From: Auricularia sp. M13
Taxonomy: Eukaryota; Basidiomycota; Agaricomycetes; Auriculariales; Auriculariaceae
Direction: 5' to 3'
NCBI GenBank assembly: GCA_037042915.1
Contig: CM073194.1
Coordinates: 1,240,001-1,304,000 of the forward strand
DNA length: 64,000 bases
Position numbers and translations under genes: made by a program
The notes under the pieces: generated by a model
Databases searched by the model: none
The model's input: only the letters and a program-made list of their open reading frames with translations
Told to the model about the DNA's origin: nothing
Shown: positions 1-11,494 of the stretch, piece by piece
Numbering within the stretch: the stretch's first letter is position 1
Layout: the number at the start of each line of letters is the position of its first letter

Positions 1-1076
1 CAAAGGATCCAGGATATAGGCAGCGAATTCAGCCTCGAAGTTGGGCTCGGGGGTCCACATCCGCTTGTCCGTGTAAACCAACGTTGCCATGTCGCGCAGT
101 TCTTTCCTCGTAGCATCGACAGAGGTTGCCGCGGTTACAGGCTCGAGGGTTAGAATATCCAGATTGAGCTTGCACATTTCGGCGAACGATTGGGAGTGCG
201 CAAAAGTGCGGAGCGTGTCGATAGGCACTCCCAACCAGACCAGGCTACGAATTTCTTGGCTCAGGGCCGTTGCAGCTGTAAAAACAGCTATTGAGCCAAA
301 GCTGCGAAGGACGGAGCGGACGTACTGAGCCTATCCACCCGTCTGAGCGTTTCAGAAGCGTCCCGGCCTTTGAGCAGGACACGCAGGTCGCCCAGTGCGG
401 CGTGGATGTCCCGGTGATTCGTACAGCCCAGCCCGTCGACGAGAACGGACTTGCGCGCCTTCGCCAGTGCCGACCGGATTTCCACGCACAGCGTGCGCTC
501 GCGCTCCGTCAACTCGACGCTGCCATCAACCAGCGGGCCGCGCTCGACTGAGCAACTTAGCACCCGATCGAGACGCTGAATGACTGTATCAGCTACAGAT
601 CTGAACCGGTGAGACAGAGCCGGCCACGAAAACCGATACAACAGCGCAATAAAATCAGAATGCGCCGGTTTGAGATCAAGGGGGACGGTGTTGGTCTCGC
701 GCACGGTCCGCGAATCATGATGCGCCGCCAGGCTCTTCATCGCGTTCCACACCCGCTCAAGGTGACTCCGGACCTCGGCTGGCACGCCGTCCGTAGAGCT
801 GGAAGCCACATAGAGCACGACCTTGGAATCCCGCACTTCGTAAGTAACGGCGTACGCATCGAATGGCCTGTAGACGCAGATGGCGGCGAAGGCATCCAGA
901 ACTGCCATCGAAGTGACGTCCAGGCCGCATTCGCGCACAAGGACACGACTGTTGTCCTCGGGCACGTCCTTGGCACCGTCGCGCAGAATCCACGAGGGTA
1001 AGCAGTTGAGCGCTGCCAGCACGGAGCTGGTTTCGTTCCTGATATCTGTGTCGGTCCTGGTGGAAGTCATGTTCAA
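1..1076 (-). CDS. hypothetical protein, 3' end cut by window edge
   Basis: Unrecognised protein running off the left edge. Exon 1 reads from the Met at 1076 to 326. A 50-nt intron follows (325-276, donor GTACGT, acceptor TTTACAG), then exon 2 reads open from 275 to base 1. The TAG at 290-288, which seems to end the frame, lies inside this intron, so it is not the real stop. About 342 residues are visible. I see no signal peptide, membrane segment or known motif; the second half of exon 1 is rich in charged, leucine-containing helix. The start is not certain: a second in-frame Met lies two codons later, and an upstream exon cannot be excluded. The long open frame and the in-phase intron support a real gene; its function is unknown. 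Confidence 0.6.
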
Positions 1077-2336
1077 GCTTGAACACGTTCAAGTTGCTTC
1101 CGACCACGACAGCCTGCGCAGGAACTGATTCCTCCTGCTCTTGCCCTTCTCGCCGCGTCGTCGCACGAGGGGTTAATCGTGTCGTAGCGTCGTCGAGCAT
1201 CGTGAGCGTCGGGAGCGAGTCTCACGGGACACCGACGACCGTCAGCTCCGACTCCGAGTCCGCGCGCCGCCTGTGTATGTACTCAATCCACAGTCAGCAT
1301 CTTGTCAGTTACTTACAGTAGTACAGTATTCCTGCGACCTGTCCAGACAGGAAGAATGTCCGAGTCGGCCCAAAGGGCCAAGTACGAATCGACGCCTCTC
1401 CGACCCGGCGCCCATGCATTCCGCCGATGAAGTCCATCATAGCGCTAGCGTCTGTGCGAGGCGCGCAGTTGGTGTCAAGAGCATTGGCATTGCAATCATC
1501 GCGATTCAGCAATGGATCTGGAACTGTGAGCGTGCGTAAGTAGAGTCTAGACGCTATATACAGCATCTGTATCGAGACCCTCATGGGCTGAACCATAACC
1601 AATTCAGCAGCGGGGTATGCATCACACTGACATTCTTTATGAACCACATTCGACAATAGTACGTAGACACAAGTAGGCAAGTAAGCAGGCAGGCACGCGG
1701 GTAAGCGGAGACGACAGTGAGAGTGAGAGTGACGGTGACAGACTACGAGTTCAAATTCGGGGTTGCCAGGAGCAAAGTGTAGGTTGCAAGAAGAGTGAAA
1801 GAAAAAAGGGGAGGGAATCTTCAACTTGTGAGTATGAGAGGAACGTTTCGGCATTCGGCATTCGGTCGGTAGTCGTCGAAGGAACTGGAAGCGTGGGAGA
1901 CGTCGAGGGAAAGCGTGGGAGACGTCGAAGGAAAGCGTGGGAGACGTCGAGGGAAAGCGTGGGAGACGTCGAAGGAAAGCGTGGGTGACGTTCGGGAGGG
2001 TATGGGACACGGTGAGACGGGACGGGATGAGACGGGACGAGGATGGATACATGTATGTGATGTGATGGCTGGCTGGAGCACTCTGAGGCTGGATCTCGCA
2101 AAGGTCGTACAGCAGAAGAAGGATTACAGTATGTAGAAAGGCAGGAAGAAACGAAAGAAAGAAAGAAAGAAAACGAGCGCGACGGCAGTAGGCCCCGTTC
2201 TTTCATCCGCGTCGAAGGGAAGGGGGGTGCATACGTCGAAGCCGCGGACGAGACGTCAAGCATCTCTCTCTCACCAACACCAACCACCAAAAACAGAGAA
2301 CGACGCTTATCACTCGCCCGCCGCGAACAAAACGCC
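1077..2336. other. gene-less stretch upstream of the edge gene
   Basis: About 1.26 kb between two minus-strand genes. It contains a 22-bp tandem repeat (listed separately) and short GAAA-type simple repeats near 2150-2175. Open frames here are low-complexity Ser/Arg/Pro strings without splice support, so I call no gene. Confidence 0.5.
1891..1991. repeat. 22-bp tandem repeat, about 4.5 copies
   Basis: Four full 22-base units beginning GCGTGGGAGACGTCGA run from 1891 to 1978. Alternate copies differ at one base (AGGG versus AAGG). A partial fifth copy ends near 1991. Each unit carries a GACGTC palindrome. It is non-coding as far as I can see. Confidence 0.85.
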
Positions 2337-2438
2337 TCACTCATCAGCCCCACAACCCAACACGCTCCCCGGCCGGCGCAGGATCGCCTCGGCGACGTCG
2401 CGCGCGCGCTCGTCGTGGTACGGGCTCGGCGTCCGCTG

Positions 2439-2470
<32 letters not shown>

Positions 2471-4455
2471 CGGGGAGGAACATCGGGCTGCTCTGCGCCT
2501 GCGGGCCAGTGTAGGGCGAGCCAGCGTACGCGCCTGCGTTGGGCGAGCCAATGTGGGAGAGGGCAGGCGAGCCGGGATACTGGCCAGCACTGACGGCAGG
2601 CGAGCCAGCGTACGCGCCGAGGGCAGGCGAGCCGGGATACTGGCCAGCACTGACGGCAGGCGAGCCAGAATACGCGCCGACGGCGGGCGATCCAGCGTAC
2701 GCGCCTACGTTGGGCGAGGCGGGATAGGCGCTCATGTTGGGCGAGGCAGGATACGCGCCGACACTGGACGAGGCGGGATAGGCGCCGAGGGCAGGCGAAC
2801 CGGGGTACGTGCCACCCCCAACGACAGGCGAACCGGGGTACGTGCCAGCCCCGACGGCGGACGCGGACGCGGGCGAGCCAGCGTATGCGCCCACGTTAGG
2901 CGAGCCGGGATACTGTCCACCCCCAACAGCGGACGCAGACGCGGGCGAGCCGGCGTACGCGCCGGCACCGACGACAGGCGAGCCAGCGTACTGCCCGGCC
3001 CCGATAGCAGTCGCGGGCGAGCCAGCCCCAACAGCAGGCGAGCTCATACTCCTCTGCTGCTGTTGTTGTTGTTGGTGTTGGTGAAAATGCATGGGATGCA
3101 GCGCAAGCATGGGCATCGGCATGCCGGGCGGGAAGTACTGGTACTGGTAGTGCATCTGCATCTGCATCGGGACTTGGTGTTGTTGTTGTTGGTGCTGGTG
3201 CTGGTGGTGTTGGAGTTGTTGAAATTGGTGGGCATGCTGTTGGTGTGCGCGCAGCTGGTGCAGCAGTTGCTGGATCTGGGATTGGGCCTGCGAAGGAGGA
3301 AAGGGGCGGGCGTCAGCCAAAGCCAAAGCAATGAGCGAAAAGCGAAGAGGGGAGGCAAGAAGAGCAGTCCGGCCGCAGGACGAGCCGTAAAATGCAGGGA
3401 GTGAGGAAGGCAGAGCAGTCCGGCACCTCAGGGCGGAATGGACGAAGGTATCCGGGAAAGAATAAAAGAAAGAAACCTCAAAGACTCACCTCACCCTCCC
3501 TCCTGCGCCACTCCCCAACCTCCGCCTCAAGCCGCTCCACGCGGCCCGCCATGCGCTCGCACTCGGCGAGCGCGAGCTCCGCCGCGGCGCGCTGCTCGGC
3601 CTCGGCCATGCGCGCGCGCGCGAGCGCCTTGCGCTCCTGTGGCCGGCACACCCATTCGTCCTCGTCGGCGGCGGCGGCGGGTGAGGCGAGTGAGTCCCGG
3701 CGGTCGAGTGAGTCCCGGCGGTCGAGCGAGTTCCGGCGGTCGAGCGAGTCCCGGCGGTCGAGCGAGTCCCGGCGGTTCAGAGAGTCGTCCCGCGAGTGGC
3801 GGTCGAGCGCGTCCGTCTGACAGCGGTCCAGCGATGCGAGCGGGGGGATGGAGATGGAGACACTGAGGCTGGTCGGGCTAGTGCTCCCGCTCCCGCTCGC
3901 GCCGTCGCCGAAGAGCGAGTCGTCGTCCGTGTCGGGCGGCAGCGGCACCCGTTCCGGATCCTCGTGTTCCTCTGCCAGCTGCTCCTGGTCCTCTGCTAGT
4001 GCTAGTCGCTCCTCTGCGTTAGAATTGGCGGCAGAGTGTGAGTTGGAGTTGGAGTTGGACTTCGAGTTGGGAAGCAAGTCGTCAGAGTTTGGATTGGGAT
4101 TCGAGTTGGGATCGGGATGGGTCGGGCCCTGGGCAAGGACGGCGGGCGGGGCGCGCGCCGCGCGCGCCTTGTTGTCCCTCCTCCGCCGTTCCTTCGTGCG
4201 CTTCCGCGTCGTCGTCCGTCCCTCCAGCTGCTTCTCCTCTGCCTGCTCCCGCTCCTCAGGCTCCAGATCCGGTTGCGGTTTCGCTGGAGACGGGGAGGGA
4301 GCGGGATGCGACAACTTGCGCCGCTTGCACGCGATGGGCACGGCGGCGATGACGAGCGCCGTCAGCGTCACGGTCACTGTCAGGATCGCCGCCGCCGGCA
4401 TCCCGCGGGTCGGGTCGTCGCGAGTGTGCGGGTGCGTGAGCGTGAGGGGGTCCAT
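2337..4455 (-). CDS. single-pass membrane protein with low-complexity repeat tails
   Basis: Two exons, 4455-3490 and 3287-2337, separated by a 202-nt GT-AG intron in phase 0, giving about 638 residues. I chose the Met at 4455 because the membrane segment follows closely: residues about 19-42 are a hydrophobic helix followed by a basic stop (KRRK), so the long C-terminal part is probably cytoplasmic. Next come a basic region, Asn/Ser-Pro stretches, a repeated arginine-rich RRDSLD motif (five to six copies), a short Glu/Ala/Arg coiled coil just before the intron, a Gln/His-rich tract, and then about 20 imperfect repeats of the type GAYxGSPA up to a proline run near the C-terminus. RRxS-like motifs could be kinase sites (inference). 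No family was recognised; it is probably a fast-evolving basidiomycete protein. Confidence 0.75.
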
Positions 4456-4837
4456 CCAAGTAGGGTTGTAGGTGCAGTCAGTGGGTGGGTTGTAGTGTCT
4501 TGTAACTCGTTGTTGGTTCGGCCTGCGCCGGGGAGGAGGAGCGGACGTCGGATGCGGATGCAGTGAAGGTTGCTCTTCCTGTGCCTTTCCAGGAACAACG
4601 ATGAAGAACAACGACTGAGGTGAAGGAATGTACGGTACGGTCTGGGCGGGCTCGCCATTGGAGGGCCGATACAGTAAAGCTGGACCGTCGAACAAGCAGG
4701 GGATTTACTACTACTTCCGATGCAACCTTCGCCATTCGTCGCGTCGGTTCGTCAGGATATTATATATTCATTTACGAACGACAGAGAAGGAAAAGAAAAG
4801 CAACACAATGAACAGACAGTACTGGACAGCCCGGGGT

Positions 4838-5536
4838 CTACTGCGAGAGGATGGTTCGGACGAAGGACTCGTAGTTGACGTTTCCGTCTCTGGAACGGTG
4901 TCAGCAGCGGACGGAGACTGAGAGGAAAGAAAAGGAAAGGAAGGACTGACGCGCCGATCTGGACGCCCTTGAGCAGCTCGTCGACCTCGTCGTCCGACAT
5001 CTTCTCGCCCAGCTGCGTCAGCACGTACCGCAGCTCGCCCGCGCCGATGAACCCGTTGCCCTCCTTGTCGAACACCTGGAACCCCCGGATGAATTCTTCT
5101 AAGGCCGGGTGTCAGCGAGCAGCGAGCAGCCAGCCATCGCCTCATTCCCAGCTGGCTTCGTCGACCCACACCCGCACGCCGCACTCACCAGCAGTCCCCG
5201 CGGGCTTGAAGCCGTCGGGCCGGTTGAGGATGGCGAGGAAGGTCTTGTAGTCGACCTCGCGCGGCGCGGCGGCGACGAGCTCCGCGACCTCCGCCTGCGT
5301 CGGGTTCTGCCCCAGCGCCCGCAGCAGGTCGCCCAGCGTCTCGCGCGGCACGGCGCCCACGCCCTTCTTGTCGAACAGCGCGAACGCCTCTTTGTATTCT
5401 GCGCGCCGGCGAGCGTCAGCGAGCCCGGCCTGCTTCCAAACTCAAACTACGCAGTGTGCGTACCTGCGTTGTCGGCCTGCACGGTGAAGACGTACGATAA
5501 GTGGTGTGAGTGTGAATGTAAGGATGGGCGCACCAT
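4838..5536 (-). CDS. cdc4: myosin essential light chain (Cdc4/Mlc1 type), EF-hand protein
   Basis: Calmodulin-like light chain that binds myosin IQ motifs in the contractile ring; Cdc4 is essential for cytokinesis in fission yeast. Five coding exons: 5536-5534, 5476-5464, 5398-5189, 5098-4951 and 4889-4838. They join in frame to 141 residues, the same length as S. pombe Cdc4. Matching landmarks are the N-terminal AFALFDKKG loop, [15 protein letters not shown], the LNRPDGF linker, [32 protein letters not shown], and the NVNYESFV end. The EF-hand loops look degenerate, as is usual in essential light chains, so calcium binding is doubtful. The first coding exon is only the ATG. Prefoldin 6 starts 74 bp away on the other strand, so the two promoters must overlap. 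Confidence 0.95.
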
Positions 5537-5610
5537 GGTCACGGAGTTGCGATGAGGCTGAGCGATGCGTCGGAGTTTACCACTGGCACCTCAGCCTCAA
5601 TCCCGGATCG
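5537..5610. promoter_or_regulatory. shared divergent promoter, cdc4 / prefoldin 6
   Basis: The start codons of two housekeeping genes face away from each other across only 74 bp, so both core promoters and 5' leaders must fit here or overlap the neighbouring gene. I see no clear TATA box. The region's role is inferred from gene order alone. Confidence 0.55.
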
Positions 5611-6412
5611 ATGAGCACGGCAGACGACGCACTCCAGCGGCTCGGGGCGCTGCAGGCCGAGTACGCCGGCGCGGTGTCCGCGCGCGAGCGGCTCGACGGC
5701 CAGCGGCGCGAGAACGAGGCTGTCCAGCAGGTCCGTCTCTTCATCCCCTTCTATTCCTACCTATCCATCCTGCCTTTCCTTGTCTCCTATCGGCGCTCAC
5801 CTCCGTTCGCCAATGCTCACCCCGCCCGCGCACACATGAAGGAATTCGCGACGCTCAAAGCGCACAACACGGTGTACAAGCTCGTCGGGCCCGTGCTCGT
5901 GCAGCAGGAGCACGGCGAGGCGCGCCTCACCGTCGGCAAGCGGCTCGACATCATCCGCGGCGATTTGTGCGTTTTTCCGTTTCTTCCTCCTTTATTGTCT
6001 GCGTTTCCTTTCTTCCTCCTTGCCTTTCCTTTCTTTTTGGTTTCCTGCGTTTCCTGCTTTGCTTGTCTGCGTTTCCTGCTTTGCTTTCGTTTTCTGCGCG
6101 CCTTTCCTCGCTGCATGGCGCGTCGTCCCTCCCACGCTGACGCGCCCACCCCCTCGCAGAGCGCGCGTAGACGCCCAACTCAAAGACCTCGCCTCGAAAA
6201 TGGACGCGCAAAAAGCTGAGGTGCGCCTCCTCCCTCCCCCACCCACTCATCCACTCGCCTTACTTCCTCCACCTATCCTTCCTTCACCCATCCTTCACCC
6301 CGCCTTCCTTCCTTCACCCTGAAATGAATGCTAACGAGCGCCAACTACAATGCAGATCGCTCAGCTGCAAGCTCAGCGCCAAGCCCAAGCCCAAGCCCAA
6401 GCCGCGGCATAA
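5611..6412 (+). CDS. YKE2: prefoldin subunit 6
   Basis: Beta-type subunit of the hexameric prefoldin co-chaperone, which passes nascent actin and tubulin to the TRiC chaperonin in the cytosol. Exons 5611-5730, 5842-5966, 6160-6220 and 6356-6412 join to 120 residues, the normal family size. The central part VYKLVGPVLVQQEHGEA followed by VGKRLDIIRGDL is the conserved beta-hairpin region. Heptad-rich helices flank it on both sides (LQAEYAGAVSARERL and VDAQLKDLASKMDAQKAE), forming the tentacle coiled coil. The tail is a short Gln/Ala repeat. The ATG at 5611 opens exon 1, and all three introns are GT-AG. It is divergent from cdc4. Confidence 0.93.
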
Positions 6413-7396
6413 CGTTCGGTTTCGCTCCACCAAGCTGTCAGTGTGTACTGTATTCCTACTACTACTCGAATCAACGACTCGCGCCATCTGGACTTGGACT
6501 TGGACTTTGCTGGCGAATGCGCCGGATGCCTTACTTGCTCGCCGGGGTGTTCGTGGACGGGCCCAGGGTGGATGTCCGTGGTCGACTCCAGCGCTATTCC
6601 GACTCAGTGCGTTCCGACGGGCTCTGAAGCCTGTTCTTCCCTCCCCGGGCTGCTCAGTCAGGAGTCAGAAATCGTTGCCGTGACGCGCCAAGATTTCACA
6701 GTTGCCAGTTGCCAGTTGGCGGGACTCGGCTTTGCTTTGCTTGGGTTTCTTGCTACTGTATACCGTAATATTCACCGTTCGGCCGTCCGCTGCGAACCTT
6801 TGGCGAGCTTGCGGTGGGGATTGGGAAACGAAGCGGCGGACACCGGACACTCTCTGCGAATCCCTCCGATCGCGCTGCCCGCCCTTCATCGTAGTCGCGG
6901 CCCGGGATCATCGATCACCGCCGACCGTGACTCTCTGACTCTGCCAGTGAGGCTGCTACTGTACTGTACCTACCCACGGTGGCCGCTTGCCACTTCGCAT
7001 CAGGGAGTGACTTGGGATGCCTGGAGGCTGGTTGCTTCGACTGACTGCAGTACTAGTAAGTACTCGATGACAGGCGTCGCCAGTCCGTGGTACCAAAACT
7101 TAATGTCGATGGGGGGCGGCAGTCTGGCTGGCACGTGGGATCTCAGCTGGCTCCGTGTCTGTACAGTCATCGTGTCGGTGACTTGATTGCGGCTCGCTGT
7201 GTTCTCCGAGTCTACAGTAGATATACTTCAAGTTCAAGTTCGGTGGCGCGTAGGAGATACGTAGACCGCTGGCAGCGCTTGGAGATGATGTAGTCCTATA
7301 GCAGCATTCACCCGGACCGTCCCCCGCGAACCTGAGCGGGCCCAGGCTGATGAAAGGACTCGGCGGAAACTGCAGCTGAAACCGAAGTCCGACTCT

Positions 7397-7417
7397 CTAC
7401 CTACCTACCTACCTACC
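7397..7417. repeat. (CTAC)n microsatellite
   Basis: Five consecutive CTAC units. Non-coding. Confidence 0.9.
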
Positions 7418-8916
7418 ATGGCCAATCCTGGACTCAGGCTGCCTATTCGTGCATCACTGTGACTGCGACTCGGACTCGGCGGCTGCTGCACCACCACTTC
7501 GCATCAGTTGCTCCGCGTCGACGGCCTGTGTGTGCAGTTCGCAATTTGAGTCCACGGGCGACCAAATGGCGATTCAGATGCTCCGAGTCGGATTTCAGGC
7601 TGCGACTAAGTAGTACCTACAGATATCTGCGCAGGGCAGTGAGGAGGCTGCATCCGAGTCCGGCAAAGTCGACTTCCGCGGGTGGGCATCGCGCCGGCCA
7701 TAGTTCGCGGGCAGTCAGTGGCGCGAGAGTACGTATCCGGCCCGGGGGGCAGGCAGCTGCGCGATTTCAAATTTGTGGTTGGAGGCTAGCCGGACCACTG
7801 GCACTGGCAGCGATGTCTGACTCTGACTCTGAAGTGACGGTGACGCACTTCCGAGTTTCCGGCCCACCCTCAGAGTCAGAGTCTGTAAGTATAATATTGT
7901 CGCGCGCGGGGAGGGGCGGCCGTCTTCCGAGTCGTCTTCGTCTTCGCTCGCTACTAGTACGAGGGAGGACTCCGCCACAACACAACACACCGGTCCCCAC
8001 CCCGGGGGCAACTGGGATGCGATGTGGTGGGGCGTCCGACTCGGAAATCCCGATACTCAGGCTGGACCTCACAGGCCGGGGGCGCTGCTTCCTCGAGTCA
8101 CTGGCAGCAACAACGGGTCCCTTACTGTGCTGCCAGTGGCGCGCGGCTACAACGATCGCGCGTTTACTCTGCTAATGCCATCGGTCCCGCGCACTCAGGC
8201 TGTGAATACAAATCTTGGACGACGTGAACGGGCTGTCCAGCCGCGTCCGCGGCTTCGAGAAGATGATCGTGCGTGGTTTTAGTTTCAGGATCACTTGCCT
8301 CACATTGTCAATGGACGCTCAGGGCTGGCGAAGCAGCGGTTCCGACTCGCTCCTCAGAACTTCAGCGCACGTTTGTTCGATCGGCTTCAATGTTGAATGT
8401 TGAACGTTGAATGTTCAGCGCTACCAGTTTCTCCGCGACGGGCCGGGTGTCAATGTGAGTTTATGAGAGAGATGTTATAGACGTGCGCTCTGGATTTGCC
8501 ACTGATCATGACAGTCCAGGCTTGCAGTACGTGCGATTATGAATCAGATTCTCAGAACATTCAACAAGGCCTGTGAAACAGCCGCGCCACTGCTCAGCGC
8601 TCAGTGAAGTCGGTTCTAGACTCCGAGTCTCTACCACCTGAGGTCAATGAGAATAGACGAGGATTAGCTGGGCTCCAGGTGTCAGAGCGATCAAAGAGAC
8701 CATGCGCCGAGGTTTTGAGAATGTGAGAGATCCAGGTCAGCCATTTAAACAACGTTTAACTGCGGTGAAGTCTGGGCACAGACTCAGCCACTGAGTACTG
8801 AGACTCTGAGCCTGGGACGTCGGGCGAGTGCGGATGCCTTGAAATCAGACGACAGTTGTCAATGGCCAGTTGCTTCCAGGGGATCGCTAATCGCTGAGCA
8901 TCGCGCGCGCAGGTCT

Positions 8917-10230
8917 GCACTGTGGGGGGAGCACCGGCTGCTGACCAGCCGTCAAACGACTGGAAACGCACAAACAGCAGTTCACCTGCTGCTTTTGGCG
9001 CCGGCTGGTTTCCGGCTGGTTTTTTAGGCTGCTGGAAACGAGTCGGATGCCGCATGATTTTCAAACCACATACAAAACCTCCAGGAAAAATATAAGAGGA
9101 ATGCTATGACTCATTTTTAGCGAAATGACGGGCCTCCTAGCATCAACACATGCGGCTTGCTCTGCGAAACAGCAAAGACACGTTGAACCCGGAAACTCAC
9201 GGCCGGCATCACATCACGGACTCTACTTTCAGAGTCCGACTGTCCGACTCAACCGCTTTGCGCTCCCCGTCGTCCCCGACACACAGCCGACTCATGCGTT
9301 GCCTGCAACGCTCATCTGGCGCCATTTTGCCTAGCCAATACAGTGCAGCATCGCAGCCAGACTCACGGCTGGCCCCCGTGCGCTTGACTACAATGTTGCG
9401 CTGTCTCTGCGCTGGCGGCCCAGTCCAAGGAACCCCCTTCGAGTAGTCCTCCAGAGCTGTAAACAGCCTTCCAGAGTTTTCCGACTCTTTTTCGTATGCC
9501 TTGACTCTATTGCCTGCGTTTTATACTCTTTGATGCTTTCTGCCAGAGTCTTCTCGTCTGTTCGTCTCCGTCGTAGACCCAGTGAGCACCAGCCCTTCCG
9601 TCTAACCACAGCTAATGACTTCACTTTCTCAGTCCCGCATGGTTTCTTCTACACGAGGCCTTTTGTGGTCCTTGATATTCGTCGCAGACACGCATCTGAC
9701 CCCGCGTCGAATACAGCATCGTCAACATCGCTATCCACCTTTCTATGGTCCGTTGCCCCTTCTCAAACCCATATTTGTCTCATGCTCACGTTGGGGTAGC
9801 ATTGCTCATCCCTTATTACACCTGCACCGGCGGCTGTGGACGCCGGAGGGCGCGCTGGATGCAGATCGCAGCGCGAGCGCGAGCGTGTGCCGCCCGTTCG
9901 TAGTATCCCCCGTTGTACATACATCGTGTCCGCCATGTCATGCAGTAATACACTCAATTCACATCTATATCTGTTCCATGTGCCTGGACGAGTAAATTGG
10001 CCGAAATGAGCATTTCCAGACGGCAACCTGTGTTAAACCAGCAGGACTCGAAAATGCAACACCGTCTGATTTGTTTCATTTTCCGTCTGAAAATCTGCCG
10101 GCAGAAACCAGCAGCCTGCCTGCTCGAATGAAGTAGATTTTGCTGAAAACAAGTCGGTCGCCGGTTATGGACCAGCAGGGTGACGGCTGGTTTGCCGTAT
10201 GCTGACCAGCCGGTTCCGCCCCCACAGTGC
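8917..10230. mobile_element. possible non-autonomous DNA element with terminal inverted repeats
   Basis: The sequence at 8917-8940 (GCACTGTGGGGGGAG then CACCGGCTG) is matched, inverted, at 10230-10207, with about 21 of 24 positions identical. Just inside both ends are several GGCTGGT / ACCAGCC words. No transposase frame lies between, and I found no clear target-site duplication next to the ends, so this is a weak call: a decayed MITE-like or hAT-like relic, or chance. Confidence 0.35.
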
Positions 10231-11373
10231 TGCAATCCGAATGCGGGATAATTCCTGCGATGCTGAGCGCTGAGCAGTTCATGCCGTTCCTGGTAAGATT
10301 CCCCAAAGCGCGCGGCTCGCGCCCATGTGACGAGGAGCAGGAGCCTCAGGAGTCAGTACGGTAAGTATCTGCATGTGTGGCCGGATTCGGGTGTGGATCA
10401 CGCGTGACGTCAGCCGATTTAGAGTGTTGCTCCTCTGCAGACCACGGAACTCGGAACTCGGACGACGCCCTTCGACAGCGCTGTCGTACCAGTGGCACGG
10501 GCCCGAGGCTGCTTACTCGAAGATGCGTCCAATGCCATCTGGACGTGGCTGTATAGGCGTCCACGGGAGTTTCCTCAGCCTGCGCTGGCTGTTTGTGAGC
10601 TCATTCAGCGAAGGAGCTGGCGGGCGGTAGCTGCGGTGCCGCGCAGGCTGTGGGCGTCACAAACATCTAGTCTCCGCGTCCAGGTGGGCCTGTAAGTATG
10701 TGGGTAGCTCAGCACCTATGGTACTCTTCCTAAACGCGAACGGCGAACTGCAGGATGTGATGATGTAATGGCCAATAAGATCAATTGTATTGCAAATCCA
10801 TTTACAGTACAGCCTGGGCCGATGATCCCAAGGCAGATAAAGAAGTGATAGAGACTCCTAATCGCACCCATGTGATCTCAGTTGCAGAAGCTCGAAGAGA
10901 GGTCGGTAGATGCGCAGCAAAAGGAGCGATGTCCGCGTTCGCTCGGCATGTAGCGATGCCTGTTGCAGTCACAGAACAACTCAATATTATGGCTCGCCCT
11001 ACTCCCACAGTTGCCAGCGAGTCTGGATGTGTGCCTCTCGCTCCAAGGCGCGAGGCATGCGGCCATGCGCCTTATTCCGTATCTGTCTAAGAATATCTCA
11101 CGCTCGGTACCTCGAGAAACGCTCCATGCATGGGCCCGAGCGCGTGACGGTGTTCCCGTGCACCCCGCGCATGCGGCGGGATTCTCGTGTATTCCTGGGC
11201 CTATCGCATCCGGCACGCCGAGCGCGTGTCGCAGCGCCTTCTCCGGCGCCAGCGTGCGCTGACGCCCTGCTTCCATGCCTCTTCCGGAAAAACAGGTGAT
11301 GCAGTAACTGTGTGTTCCTCGTGACGGTGCCCAGGCTTGTCAACCCAGTGTGATGCTGGCGGGATTCTCGACG

Positions 11374-11379
11374 TATAAA
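11374..11379 (+). promoter_or_regulatory. TATA box of thaumatin-like gene
   Basis: TATAAA inside ACGTATAAAAGCC, 116 bp upstream of the ATG at 11495. The position suits a leader of roughly 80-90 nt. Confidence 0.6.
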
Positions 11380-11494
11380 AGCCACGCGGGCACCGTCCTG
11401 GGGTTTCCTTGCAGTCGGTGCTACTCTCTGTTCTGCTCGCTACTTGCAGTGTGTGTGCGTTTGCTCTCACGCCCCTCTCGTATCTTGTTGCAAC

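Larger units (their letters stand above)
6413..11494. other. 5-kb gene-poor region
   Basis: No open frame here can be joined into a convincing protein; the longest (6443-7186 plus, 7459-8175 plus) show no domain or splice logic. It contains a CTAC microsatellite, a possible inverted-repeat element, short repeated words such as GTTGAATGTTGAACG near 8390-8415, and the promoter of the thaumatin-like gene at the right end. Confidence 0.5.

Noticed and set aside
2415-3404. 329-residue plus-strand Arg/Gly-rich frame
   Set aside because: Mirror of the GSP repeat region; composition explained by the repeat.
6443-7186. 247-residue plus-strand frame after prefoldin 6
   Set aside because: No domain, no start context, erratic composition; probably chance in GC-rich intergenic DNA.
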